This document shows positions 35,337 through 43,340 of a stretch of 64,000 nucleotides of DNA, one piece after another. The position numbers and the translations under genes were made by a program. Source of the stretch: Fidelibacterota bacterium SCGC AAA160-B08 (GTDB lineage Bacteria > Fidelibacterota > Marinisomatia > Marinisomatales > Marinisomataceae); assembly GCA_000402755.1 (NCBI GenBank), contig AQSD01000005.1:3568-67567 (forward strand). Reading direction: 5' to 3'. Within the stretch, counting starts at the first letter, position 1. Every line of letters begins with the position of its first letter. The notes under the pieces are model-generated. The model was not told where the DNA came from. It was given only the letters and a program-made list of their open reading frames with translations, and searched no databases.

Positions 35337-35750
35337 ATGAAAAAAATTGGTTACACAACTGGCGTCTTTGATTTATTTCATATTGGACATCTTAACATAT
35401 TAAAACGTGCTAGGTTAGAATGTGACTATCTTATTGTTGGTATTACTAGTGACGAACTTTCCTTGTCCGCTAAAAATCAAAAACCAGTCATTCCATTTCA
35501 AGAAAGAATGGAAATTGTTGGGTCTATCAAGTTTGTAGATGAAGTAGTTCCACAAACCAACTATGATAAAATGGAAGCATGGAATAACCTAAAGTTTGAC
35601 ATGATGTTTGTTGGTGATGACTGGAAAGGAACTGACCAATGGAATATCATAGAAAAAGATTTCAATCAATATGGTGTTGAAATTATCTATTTCCCCTATA
35701 CATCTCACACCTCTAGTACAATCCTAAGAAATATCTTAGATAAATTATAG
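35337..35750 (+). CDS. Glycerol-3-phosphate cytidylyltransferase-like nucleotidyltransferase (TagD type)
   Basis: These enzymes make CDP-glycerol (or a related CDP-alcohol) from CTP. The 137-residue protein is a single Rossmann nucleotidyltransferase domain with TTGVFDLFHIGHLNILKRA (HxGH motif) near the N-terminus, KPVIPFQERMEIV, MMFVGDDWKGTDQWN and the terminal TSHTSSTILR element. Together with the downstream-compatible glycerophosphotransferase beside it, this supports a CDP-glycerol pathway. A GlmU- or RfaE-like role is less likely given the short length. Confidence 0.88.
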   Translation: MKKIGYTTGVFDLFHIGHLNILKRARLECDYLIVGITSDELSLSAKNQKPVIPFQERMEIVGSIKFVDEVVPQTNYDKMEAWNNLKFDMMFVGDDWKGTDQWNIIEKDFNQYGVEIIYFPYTSHTSSTILRNILDKL

Positions 35751-35780
35751 TTCCACTATAATTAATTCTTAATTTTATAG

Positions 35781-36803
35781 ATGAATATTTTATACGGAAT
35801 AGCTGCAACTGGCAATGGCCATATTAGCCGATCTAGAATTATCGTAAACGCTCTCAAAAAAAGGGGTCATTCAGTAAATGTTATCCTAAGCGGTAGAGAA
35901 GAAAAAGACTTTTTTGATATAGATGAACTCAAACCATTTCAGATTAAAAAAGGATTTACGTTTGTTAGCAACAACGGAAAATTGAGCTATATCAAAACTG
36001 TACTGAATTCTCATCCAATAGAATTCTTAAATGATGTAAGATCTATAGATAATACATACGACCTTGTCATCACTGATTTTGACCCTATAAGCGCTTACGT
36101 TGCTAAAAAATATAAAATACCATGCATGGGAATAGGTCATCAATATTCATTCTATAAAAATATCCCTATGACAAAGAAAATGAAGTTTGCTAGCATGTTT
36201 TTTCCAAAAATATATGCTCCTGTAAATTTTACTATTCCTTTTCATTTTTATCATTTTAATGAATCAATCCTTCCTCCATTTATCGATCCTATGTTTTATA
36301 AACACATAGATTCAGACCAAATGAATCAAGATATCTTAGTTTACTTACCCTGGGAAAATTTAGATGACATGATTACTATATTAAAGACTATATCAAAAGA
36401 ATTTATAGTGTATGCAAAAATTGAATCGATCCAAAGAATTGACAATATCACCTTGAAACCCTTTTCAAATGTAGCTTTTAAACAAGATTTAATGCGATGC
36501 CATTCTCTAATTACTAATGCTGGATTTCAACTAATATCAGAAGCACTTTTTTTAGGAAAACCAATACTATGTAAAGCGCAAAAAGGACAACCTGAGCAAG
36601 AACATAACGCTAAAATACTTCATGATCTCCAGTATGCTACGGTAACAAAAGAGATTAATATGGAAATCATTAAAGATTGGATTAATAACAGTAAAAAGAC
36701 TAAAATAGATTTTTCAGATCCAACAGATTTAATAATAGATATCATTGAAAATAGAGAGAAGGATTTTTCAAATAAAATTAATGCGTTATGGAAAGTAAAG
36801 TAA
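35781..36803 (+). CDS. Glycosyltransferase of the MJ1255/VC2487 type
   Basis: The 340-residue protein begins NILYGIAATGNGHISRSRII, the family opening, with a GNGHxxR nucleotide-sugar loop of GT-B enzymes. DLVITDFDPISAYVAKKY and the C-terminal SLITNAGFQLISEALFLGKPILC (a GG-x-Q acceptor pattern) match the MJ1255/VC2487 family. It may finish the surface polymer made by the cluster. Its last 16 bases overlap the rlmN start, which suggests it is also co-transcribed with that gene. Confidence 0.87.
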   Translation: MNILYGIAATGNGHISRSRIIVNALKKRGHSVNVILSGREEKDFFDIDELKPFQIKKGFTFVSNNGKLSYIKTVLNSHPIEFLNDVRSIDNTYDLVITDFDPISAYVAKKYKIPCMGIGHQYSFYKNIPMTKKMKFASMFFPKIYAPVNFTIPFHFYHFNESILPPFIDPMFYKHIDSDQMNQDILVYLPWENLDDMITILKTISKEFIVYAKIESIQRIDNITLKPFSNVAFKQDLMRCHSLITNAGFQLISEALFLGKPILCKAQKGQPEQEHNAKILHDLQYATVTKEINMEIIKDWINNSKKTKIDFSDPTDLIIDIIENREKDFSNKINALWKVK

Positions 36804-37879
36804 ACCTATTAGGCCGTTCACAAAAAAATCTAGAAGATTTTTTTGTAGGCATCAATGAGCCATCTTTTAGAGGAAAACAACTATTAAAATGGGTTCATCA
36901 AAAAGGTGAACTAGATTTTGACAATATGAGCAATTTCAATAAAAAACTTAGAGAAAAGTTGAAAAAAATAGCTGTCTTGATTCCTCCTAAAGTAGAGAAA
37001 GTACTAGTATCTGAAGGAGGCACTAAAAAATATCTCATTCAATTAGCTTCTGGATCATCAATAGAGATGGTAAGAATCCCTGAAAAGAAAAGAATGACGT
37101 TATGTATTTCTTCTCAAGCAGGTTGTGCTCTTCAATGTACATTCTGTGCTACAGGCGCACAAGGGTTTGAAAAGAATCTGACGGCTGATGAAATTATTGG
37201 CCAACTTTGGTTAGCAAATTTTCATGATAGAGAAGATACTCCAATTACTAATGTTGTATTTATGGGTATGGGAGAACCGCTTTTAAATTTTGAACCTGTT
37301 ATTGAATCTGCTGAAATTATGAGAGATGAATCAGCATATTTTTTATCTAAAAAAAGGATCACTATCAGTACTTCTGGAATCGTACCTAAAATTAATGAAC
37401 TAGCAGAAAGAACAGATGCTTCTCTTGCAATTTCACTACATGCTGCAGACAATGAACTCCGAGATATCATTGTACCCATTAATCAAAAATATCCTATTGA
37501 TGAGTTACTTAATGCATGTAAACAATATTTAATATCACATGATGATAAAAGATATGTTACGATTGAATATATATTAATAGATGGTGTAAATGATTCCATG
37601 AATCATGCAAAAAATCTTGCAAAAATACTATCCGGTCTTGCATGTAAGATTAATCTTATTCCTTTTAATCCATTTGATGGTTGTGATTATAAGCGATCAA
37701 ATAATAGAAATATTGAAGCTTTCAAAAAGCATTTATTTGATAAGGGATACATTACAACATTACGAATAACTAGAGGGGATGATATTGATGGAGCATGTGG
37801 ACAACTTGTAGGAAATTTAAAGAAAGCTAAAAAAGCAACTCCGATTAAAAAAGTTATTCAGGCTCAAGCCGCAGCTTAG
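36788..37879 (+). CDS. rlmN: Dual-specificity RNA methyltransferase RlmN (23S rRNA A2503)
   Basis: RlmN methylates C2 of A2503 in 23S rRNA and of A37 in some tRNAs, using two SAM molecules. The 363-residue protein has the radical SAM motif SSQAGCALQCTFCATGAQGF, GMGEPLLNFEPV, and the catalytic Cys near the end in DDIDGACGQLVG. VRIPEKKRMTLCISSQ is also characteristic. It starts 16 bases inside the glycosyltransferase gene and converges with a glutaredoxin-like gene, with 4 bases overlapping. Confidence 0.96.
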   Translation: MESKVNLLGRSQKNLEDFFVGINEPSFRGKQLLKWVHQKGELDFDNMSNFNKKLREKLKKIAVLIPPKVEKVLVSEGGTKKYLIQLASGSSIEMVRIPEKKRMTLCISSQAGCALQCTFCATGAQGFEKNLTADEIIGQLWLANFHDREDTPITNVVFMGMGEPLLNFEPVIESAEIMRDESAYFLSKKRITISTSGIVPKINELAERTDASLAISLHAADNELRDIIVPINQKYPIDELLNACKQYLISHDDKRYVTIEYILIDGVNDSMNHAKNLAKILSGLACKINLIPFNPFDGCDYKRSNNRNIEAFKKHLFDKGYITTLRITRGDDIDGACGQLVGNLKKAKKATPIKKVIQAQAAA

Positions 37880-38190
37880 CTCTTATGGGTCTCAAAGTAC
37901 TTCAATAAATCTTCAAATCCACCAATAGGCACATCATTAACAACAATCTGAGGTACTGTCACGCCCTTAGTCATCTCTGCCATTTCTTCTCTACTAATAT
38001 TATGCTCTTCAATATCTATATCGGTAAAAGAAAATCCATTTTCTGTTAAAAATCTTTTTGCCATTTTACATGGACCACACCATGAAGCACTATAAATTTT
38101 AATTGTTGTATTGTCTGGTTTTAAAGTATTCATGCAAGAATATAGCACCCAGATTATAAGAAAGAAAAAAATATTTTTATTTCTTATCAT
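37876..38190 (-). CDS. Glutaredoxin-like lipoprotein (CGPC motif)
   Basis: The 104-residue protein has a lipoprotein-like signal (FFFLIIWVLYSC, Cys about residue 19) and then a glutaredoxin fold: IKIYSASWCGPCKMAKRFL with a CGPC active site, GVTVPQIVVNDVPIGGFEDLLKYF with the cis-Pro TVP loop. The active site is of thioredoxin type while the fold is of glutaredoxin type. It is likely an extracytoplasmic thiol-disulfide protein. It is divergent from a small membrane gene at 38215. Confidence 0.85.
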   Translation of the reverse strand: MIRNKNIFFFLIIWVLYSCMNTLKPDNTTIKIYSASWCGPCKMAKRFLTENGFSFTDIDIEEHNISREEMAEMTKGVTVPQIVVNDVPIGGFEDLLKYFETHKS

Positions 38191-38214
38191 ATATAATAAT
38201 AGCTAAAATACGCC

Positions 38215-38298
38215 ATGGAATTTGGAGTATACTATTGGGGAATATTTGGAGCAGTAATACTATTTGTATTTCTAGTCTCTTTACTATTTAATCCCTAA
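38215..38298 (+). CDS. 27-residue single-span membrane peptide
   Basis: A 28-codon frame encodes EFGVYYWGIFGAVILFVFLVSLLFNP, almost wholly a single membrane helix. It resembles in size and profile the small accessory subunits of oxidases, but there is no recognisable family. No clear ribosome binding site precedes the ATG. It is followed 16 bases later by a DUF5652 gene with a good binding site. Confidence 0.5.
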   Translation: MEFGVYYWGIFGAVILFVFLVSLLFNP

Positions 38299-38314
38299 AG
38301 AAGGAAAATTTATT

Positions 38315-38545
38315 ATGGAATTAATACAATCATTTGGACAATACTTAGTTGATAATCCAGCTGCAATGATTGCTGTATCTCTTTATCAGGGATTATGGTC
38401 AATGCTTGGGCTGTGGTTTGCAGCAAGAAATGATCATAAGGTTTGGTTTGTTGTTATTGCAATGTCCAATACTATGGGATTAGTTGAAATCTTTTATCTA
38501 GCACGAAAAACAACATTTTTCAAAAATTTTAATATCAATGGGTAA
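38315..38545 (+). CDS. DUF5652-like small membrane protein
   Basis: The 76-residue protein has two to three hydrophobic segments, AAMIAVSLYQGLWSMLGLWFAARN and KVWFVVIAMSNTMGLVEIFYLA, matching the short DUF5652 membrane family. The AAGAAGG ribosome binding site before the ATG supports the start. It overlaps the following lipoprotein-like ORF by 8 bases. Function is unknown. Confidence 0.75.
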   Translation: MELIQSFGQYLVDNPAAMIAVSLYQGLWSMLGLWFAARNDHKVWFVVIAMSNTMGLVEIFYLARKTTFFKNFNING

Positions 38546-38744
38546 TAAACACTTTCCAACTGTTATCGCACTTATAATGCTAGTAGGAATGCTGGGATTG
38601 ATGAGTAATTGTCAGGTTAAAACTGATATTCCATTAGAATATAATGCTCCGACTGATAGCAGTGAGCATCTTGATGAGAATGGAGAGCCAATGAAAAAAC
38701 GCATTGTATCCTATGAATTTCAACGAGACAACAAGAATCCTTGA
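38538..38744 (+). CDS. Small putative lipoprotein
   Basis: A 68-residue product with a signal-like segment (about 5-25, ending GLMSNC) and a possible lipobox Cys at 25, followed by a short acidic, polar tail (NAPTDSSEHLDENGEPMKKR). Its TGA overlaps the next gene's TTG start as TTGA. The function is unknown. Overlaps on both sides suggest a real coupled gene. Confidence 0.6.
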   Translation: MGNKHFPTVIALIMLVGMLGLMSNCQVKTDIPLEYNAPTDSSEHLDENGEPMKKRIVSYEFQRDNKNP

Positions 38745-39661
38745 GAAAAGTACTTTCGATTGGCGTTTCTCTTGCCTGTCTTTATATAGCATTTCAGCAG
38801 GTTGACTTAAATCAAATCTTTAGCGCTTTATCTACTACAAATCTATCTTATGTTATAGCTGCTTTAATTATTACTAGCATCACATTCCTTATCAGATCTT
38901 TGCGATGGAAAACTCTGTTAAACTCTCCTAAATCTCTTACCTTGCAGCATTATTCTTCCACAACACATATTGGATATTTTTTGAATAATATTTTTCCGTT
39001 TAGAGCCGGAGATATATTTCGAGCTAAACTATTATCAAATCATGATAAAGATATTAAGCTTAGTTACTTAATTGGGAGTCTTGTAGGGGAAAAAATTATT
39101 GATCTTTGGATTATAGGATTATTCACTATCATATTAATCCTACTAGGATATACTAATCTCTTTGGTGCGCAATTTATATTAGCGGTCATCGGAATATCCT
39201 TTGTGAGTTCGTTAATTATTTTTGGACGCCACACCTTATCAAATAGACTGCTTATCATATTTCCATCTTTAACAAACTTCGTTAAAGGATATACATTAGT
39301 GTCTAATAACAAGGTTCGTTTAGGAGTTTGGTCTATATTGTTATGGATTAGTTTTGTAGCATATGTAGCCTTGTCGCTTAAGGCGATTGGAATTACGCTA
39401 ACATTAGAGCAAGCTTTGGGCTTAACTATCGTGTCTAGTCTTGTCACTTCACTTCCCATAGCTCCTGCTGCAATTGGAACCTATCATTTAGCAGTCATTT
39501 ATTGTCTACATAACTTATACGGGATTAACCTAGAGCTGGCACAAACAGGTGCTATTGTTATGCATAGTATTTTTCTTCTGTACAGTCTTATAGTAGGTTA
39601 TATATATTTGGTATCTGAAAATCTAAATATTGGATCAATAGTAAATGACAACAAAAACTAG
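38741..39661 (+). CDS. Lysylphosphatidylglycerol synthetase/flippase-like membrane protein (UPF0104 family)
   Basis: The 306-residue protein has about eight membrane segments and the family pieces FLIRSLRWKTLL, THIGYFLNNIFPFRAGDIFRA (the N-x2-FP-x-R-x-G-x-x-x-R motif) and SLVGEKIIDLWIIG, with ITSLPIAPAAIGTYH near the end. Relatives are the membrane part of MprF and lipid flippase-like proteins. The TTG start overlaps the preceding stop (TTGA). It probably moves or senses lipid-linked substrates, but the substrate is unknown. The next gene overlaps its end by 17 bases. Confidence 0.85.
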   Translation: MRKVLSIGVSLACLYIAFQQVDLNQIFSALSTTNLSYVIAALIITSITFLIRSLRWKTLLNSPKSLTLQHYSSTTHIGYFLNNIFPFRAGDIFRAKLLSNHDKDIKLSYLIGSLVGEKIIDLWIIGLFTIILILLGYTNLFGAQFILAVIGISFVSSLIIFGRHTLSNRLLIIFPSLTNFVKGYTLVSNNKVRLGVWSILLWISFVAYVALSLKAIGITLTLEQALGLTIVSSLVTSLPIAPAAIGTYHLAVIYCLHNLYGINLELAQTGAIVMHSIFLLYSLIVGYIYLVSENLNIGSIVNDNKN

Positions 39662-40556
39662 AGGATTACTTACAGTATTACTGGCCTATACTATCGCTAT
39701 AGGATTAGGAGCGCTATCTATTTTATACAATCTTCATCTTGGAGATATGTTACAAATCTTTATTGCTGACCTGATAGCAACATTTATAATTTATTGTTTC
39801 AGTGTTGCATATAAAAATTCTTCATTCTATGATCCATACTGGTCTGTAATTCCTCCATTTATTCTATTATTTTGGATATGGAAACAAGACTTTATATTTA
39901 CTGGAACAGTCAGTTTATTAATCTTTGCCATGCTATTTTGGTCCATACGCTTAACAACAAATTGGATAAAAACTTGGGAGGGATTACATCATGAAGATTG
40001 GCGTTATGTTGATATGAGAAAAAATCTAGGTAGCTCTTTTGAGTTTCTAGGTAACTTTGGTGGGATCCATTTCTTTCCAACATTAATTGTATTTTTCTGC
40101 TGTATGCCTATGGGAGTAACTCTTCAATTACAAGAATTTATTCCTGATACAAACATGCAAGCATATGCTGGATTTTTTATTTGCATTTTAGGTGTTTTAT
40201 ATGAAATTATTTCTGACGCACAACTACATCGCTTCAGAGAAGAAAATCCTCATCAAAAAGGTATTATAGAAACAGGATTATGGAATTATTCAAGGCATCC
40301 AAATTATTATGGTGAGATCTTATTTTGGTGGGGAATATTTTTATTCGGTAATTCATACCTATCACAAACTGAGGGACTTGGATTGAGCTATTTAATTCTG
40401 GCTCCTATTGCAATGACATTAATGTTTTGGTATGCTAGTATTCCTTGGATTGAAATTAAAATTCTTCGTACAAGGCCCGCATATAAAGATTATCAAAAAA
40501 GGGTTCATATTTTATTTCCAGAAATCACTATATTAAAACGCTTAATTAAGAAATAA
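39645..40556 (+). CDS. DUF1295 membrane protein (steroid 5-alpha-reductase-like)
   Basis: The 303-residue protein has about seven membrane segments. KNSSFYDPYWSVIPPFILLFWIW, RLTTNWIKTWEGLHHEDWRYVDMR and the C-terminal LWNYSRHPNYYGEILFWWGI are the DUF1295 / steroid 5-alpha reductase-like signature; the last motif is the NADPH-binding RHPNYxGE. The substrate is unknown but membrane lipids are likely. A second member is at 49948. It starts within the flippase gene. Confidence 0.88.
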   Translation: MTTKTRGLLTVLLAYTIAIGLGALSILYNLHLGDMLQIFIADLIATFIIYCFSVAYKNSSFYDPYWSVIPPFILLFWIWKQDFIFTGTVSLLIFAMLFWSIRLTTNWIKTWEGLHHEDWRYVDMRKNLGSSFEFLGNFGGIHFFPTLIVFFCCMPMGVTLQLQEFIPDTNMQAYAGFFICILGVLYEIISDAQLHRFREENPHQKGIIETGLWNYSRHPNYYGEILFWWGIFLFGNSYLSQTEGLGLSYLILAPIAMTLMFWYASIPWIEIKILRTRPAYKDYQKRVHILFPEITILKRLIKK

Positions 40557-40560
40557 AAAA

Positions 40561-40674
40561 ATGGATAACAATACAATGACGGTTTTAAAGATTTTTGGAC
40601 TAATTGGCTTAGCCTATTTCACTTTCTTTATGCTAGTGATGGTCCCTCACAAAACCTGGTATTTCTTCGGATAA
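40561..40674 (+). CDS. 37-residue single-span membrane peptide
   Basis: A 38-codon frame 4 bases after the DUF1295 stop encodes a hydrophobic segment (VLKIFGLIGLAYFTFFMLVM) and an aromatic C-terminus (KTWYFFG). No clear ribosome binding site. Its position directly after DUF1295 and clean membrane profile make a genuine micro-protein plausible, but this is the weakest kind of evidence. Confidence 0.45.
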   Translation: MDNNTMTVLKIFGLIGLAYFTFFMLVMVPHKTWYFFG

Positions 40675-40685
40675 TATTATCCTCG

Positions 40686-40826
40686 ATGCTTAATCGTACT
40701 TTTTTTATCTGGCTTACCCTTGTTTGTATATGGAATTTTGGTTATGCACAAGCAACCCCCCTTCAAGATATTATAGTTGCTATTGTTTTAGCAGGATTAT
40801 CTTACAAATTAAATCAAGCCAACTAA
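40686..40826 (+). CDS. 46-residue membrane or secreted peptide
   Basis: A 47-codon frame encodes LNRTFFIWLTLVCIWNFGYAQA, which looks like a signal peptide with an AQA-type cleavage site, then a second hydrophobic stretch (IIVAIVLAGLSY). It could be a small secreted or double-span protein. The end overlaps the convergent YceI gene by 18 bases. The function is unknown. Confidence 0.45.
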   Translation: MLNRTFFIWLTLVCIWNFGYAQATPLQDIIVAIVLAGLSYKLNQAN

Positions 40827-41339
40827 GAAAAATTTAATAGCAATATCATCTTTCATTTTTATAGTCAGTAATGAAGGGCGTTTAATTTTGTAATCTGATA
40901 AGCTAATAGTAAAATCTGCATCTACTATAATTTTTTGATTATCTATATTCAAATTAACTGGAATCATCATCTCTTTTTTAATGCCATGGAAAAATAAGAT
41001 TCCATTGATATAATATTGATTCTCTTTTTTTGTTATTGATGAAGAAGCAAAGCTCACTACAGGATAGAAATAATCCTCAATTACATCGAGCATGTTAGAA
41101 TCGCGATTAGAATTCTTGCTATCAAAACTAAATACGGGTACATATAAGTCTACGCTTGATAAGATAGGGTCGTCTTTGTCAAATATAAACGAGCCTTTAA
41201 TCTCTTTTGATATACCCGTCCAATTATGGGCAGGATGTCTTCCGTCATAAGAAATAAAACTTTCCTCCGTATCAATTGTAACTGGCACTCCTTGTGCAAA
41301 TATAAATTGAAAAAATAGAATGGTTATTAGCTTTCTCAT
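40809..41339 (-). CDS. YceI-family periplasmic lipid-binding protein
   Basis: YceI-like proteins bind isoprenoids or other lipids in a beta-barrel pocket. The 176-residue protein has a signal peptide (1-16) and the fold pattern of the family: SFISYDGRHPAHNWTG near the N-terminus, IKGSFIFDK, and DADFTISLSDYKIKRPSLL near the end, which corresponds to the YceI ALSDFGI-x-P element. It overlaps the following (upstream-coded) membrane protein gene by 4 bases. Association with a b561-like protein is a known context for YceI. Confidence 0.88.
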   Translation of the reverse strand: MRKLITILFFQFIFAQGVPVTIDTEESFISYDGRHPAHNWTGISKEIKGSFIFDKDDPILSSVDLYVPVFSFDSKNSNRDSNMLDVIEDYFYPVVSFASSSITKKENQYYINGILFFHGIKKEMMIPVNLNIDNQKIIVDADFTISLSDYKIKRPSLLTIKMKDDIAIKFFLVGLI

Positions 41340-41980
41340 TTAAAAAAAGTAATCCCTAATGCATCAAGACTTAGCGCAAAAAATGCTACTGTCCCTGCTT
41401 TTAAATGAGCATCCATCAAATCATTATATTTTTTACCATCCGCTACTGCTGCTTTGGCTAAAAATGGTTGTGCCATCATTGCAGAAAAGTGAAGAATCGC
41501 CATTGTACGATGAAACTTGATTGATGAAAAATTCTTATCATACTTTCTAGCAGGTGGCGCAAAAATAGAGAGTGATGCTCCTGTCATATAGGTAGCATAA
41601 GTGAAATATCCCATTGCTTTATGACGATCATAATGCTTATCCCAATAATCACTATCATCTCCATCATATAGTTTTTTTCCTACATCATATTGATAGGCTA
41701 ATCCTGCTAAAGTTAGAATACCTATCCATTGATGATGTTTTAACATTTGACGCCTAAGCTTCAATTCTTCTATTCTCGTATCAGGTCCAATATCTAATTT
41801 TCTAAAGACTCCTTCTTTTCCCCATATGATAGATTTTACATAAGGCATATTATCTGGTAATCCAATTTCTGGTGGAGTAAATCTATTGTCATAGGCCTCT
41901 TGTGTGACAACAGATTGCGCTTTTATCGTCGAGGATAATAAAAAGATTGTTAATAATATAAGTTTTGTTCTAAACAGCAT
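41336..41980 (-). CDS. Membrane protein with His-rich helices, b561-like (putative di-heme)
   Basis: The 214-residue protein has a signal peptide (about 1-21), a soluble region (25-75), and four hydrophobic segments carrying several His: KHHQWIGILTLAGLAYQYD, DRHKAMGYFTYATYMTG, KFHRTMAILHFSAMMAQPF and DAHLKAGTVAFFALSLDA. Such His placement is typical of membrane cytochromes b561, where paired His bind two b hemes. No family is certain. It is coupled by a 4-base overlap to YceI and is divergent from the Rieske gene 27 bases away. Confidence 0.72.
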   Translation of the reverse strand: MLFRTKLILLTIFLLSSTIKAQSVVTQEAYDNRFTPPEIGLPDNMPYVKSIIWGKEGVFRKLDIGPDTRIEELKLRRQMLKHHQWIGILTLAGLAYQYDVGKKLYDGDDSDYWDKHYDRHKAMGYFTYATYMTGASLSIFAPPARKYDKNFSSIKFHRTMAILHFSAMMAQPFLAKAAVADGKKYNDLMDAHLKAGTVAFFALSLDALGITFFK

Positions 41981-42007
41981 ATTTTAGTAGTAAATTTTAA
42001 CACTAAT

Positions 42008-42604
42008 ATGAATAAGACTAAGTTACCGAAAAAAATTGAATCATGTGGATGTGATTGCACTTCAGAACAACCTTCTGATCCTTCACGTCGTAATTTTATG
42101 AAACAAGCAACTACACTAACCATGATTGGAAGTACAGCTTTTATCTTACAAGCTTGTGGTGGTGGTGGATCTCCAACGGGCCCTGAAGATAATGGTGGTG
42201 GTGATACTGGTGGTGGTGATACTGGTGGTGGTGATAACACTGATACTGGTTACACTTATGATGCTACCACAGGAACAATCACGATTGATATAACTATGAT
42301 GTATACTACTCTTCAAACTGCTGGAAATGGAATTCAATTAAGTGGTAGCGATACATTTGATACTAGAGGAATTATTGTGCTTAGAACTAGCAATACGGGT
42401 GTCAAAGCTTTATCGCGAAGATGCACTCATGCAAACAATACTGTAAATATTAATAGTGCAGGAAATAATTTATTGTGTCCTAGCCATAATTCAATTTTTG
42501 ATTTAAATGGAAATGCAGTCTCTGGACCAGCAACCGGCGCATTAACAAGTTATACTTGTTCCTTAAATGCAGAAGGTACTATCATAACAATTACTAGCGC
42601 TTAA
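42008..42604 (+). CDS. Tat-exported Rieske 2Fe-2S lipoprotein
   Basis: The 198-residue protein has a twin-arginine signal (SRRNFMKQATTLTMIG) with a lipobox-like FILQAC ending, so it is probably exported folded and lipid-anchored. A Gly/Asp-rich linker (three GGGDT-type repeats) leads to the Rieske domain, whose ligands are the first site RRCTHAN (Cys and His) and the second site NNLLCPSHNSIFDLNG (Cys and His). The domain is shorter than in bc1 Rieske proteins and is of the soluble, accessory type. With the b561-like neighbour it may form an electron-transfer pair. Confidence 0.9.
   Translation: MNKTKLPKKIESCGCDCTSEQPSDPSRRNFMKQATTLTMIGSTAFILQACGGGGSPTGPEDNGGGDTGGGDTGGGDNTDTGYTYDATTGTITIDITMMYTTLQTAGNGIQLSGSDTFDTRGIIVLRTSNTGVKALSRRCTHANNTVNINSAGNNLLCPSHNSIFDLNGNAVSGPATGALTSYTCSLNAEGTIITITSA
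42194..42238. repeat. Three 15-base tandem repeats in the Rieske linker
   Basis: Units GGTGGTGGTGATACT, GGTGGTGGTGATACT and GGTGGTGGTGATAAC follow one another in frame and encode the flexible Gly-Asp linker between lipid anchor and Rieske domain. Copy number could vary by slippage, changing the reach of the anchored domain. Confidence 0.85.
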
Positions 42605-43330
42605 TTACTTATCTTCTAAGTCTTTTAAGGCTTTTGTAATCACTTTTTCTAATTTTTTTGTCTGAGATGACAACTCTTTATTATATGCCTTTTCAGTAAG
42701 TTTCGATCTATCTTTTGGTTTTATCGCAGGAAGAATCTTAATAATAATACGATTAGGTCTCATAAAACGCTCTCCTCTAGGCCATGCTTTTTCTGTACCA
42801 ATAATGGCTGCAGGAAGAATAGGAATATCTAACCCCATTGAAAACTTTGCTGTCCCTTTTCTAAAGCGCTGCAACACCCCAGGTTCCCCTCTTGATCCCT
42901 CTGGAAACATAATAATATTGTTATTTAAAGCAACAAATCCTTTTGACAAGGTAAAGGTATCTTCTAGATCAAGAGATTCTGGATTTTGTCTTCTACTTAA
43001 TGGAATTAGATTAATAAAATTTTTAAAAAATTTTTGTCTAAAATCATTATCAAACCAATAATCTTTTGCTGCTAAGAATCCAAACCGTTCGTATCCTAAT
43101 CGCGTTGAATATGCTAGTACAGCAATATCCATATGACTGTTATGATTGCTTGCAAAAATAAATGAACTATCCTTAGGGATATTCTCCCTTCCAATCACTT
43201 TAACTGGAGTGTAAAATGTTAAAACTGTATTAGCGTATAAATCAAAAACAAATGATAAAATTTTGAATAGAATTGACTTAGGCTGTGCTAAATGACGATA
43301 TCTTGGGTCTTCTAGGATAGAGTATTTCAT
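42605..43330 (-). CDS. 1-acyl-sn-glycerol-3-phosphate acyltransferase (PlsC family)
   Basis: The 241-residue enzyme transfers an acyl group to lysophosphatidic acid in phospholipid synthesis. The signature boxes are in order: FASNHNSHMDIAVL (HX4D type box I), a second region AAKDYWF, IMFPEGSRGEPGVLQRF (FPEGTRS-type box III) and ILPAAIIGTEK (box IV). An N-terminal hydrophobic stretch (about 22-40) suits membrane association. It starts 10 bases downstream of an SDR gene on the same strand and ends at the base next to the convergent Rieske gene. Confidence 0.92.
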   Translation of the reverse strand: MKYSILEDPRYRHLAQPKSILFKILSFVFDLYANTVLTFYTPVKVIGRENIPKDSSFIFASNHNSHMDIAVLAYSTRLGYERFGFLAAKDYWFDNDFRQKFFKNFINLIPLSRRQNPESLDLEDTFTLSKGFVALNNNIIMFPEGSRGEPGVLQRFRKGTAKFSMGLDIPILPAAIIGTEKAWPRGERFMRPNRIIIKILPAIKPKDRSKLTEKAYNKELSSQTKKLEKVITKALKDLEDK

Positions 43331-43340
43331 ATATAGTATC

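Noticed and set aside
39064..39459. 131-codon minus-strand frame.
   Set aside because: It is antisense to the flippase-like gene, with no recognisable motif and no independent regulatory signals.
42194..42238. CRISPR-like or regulatory repeats.
   Set aside because: The 15-base units are in frame, adjacent without spacers, and encode a Gly-Asp linker.
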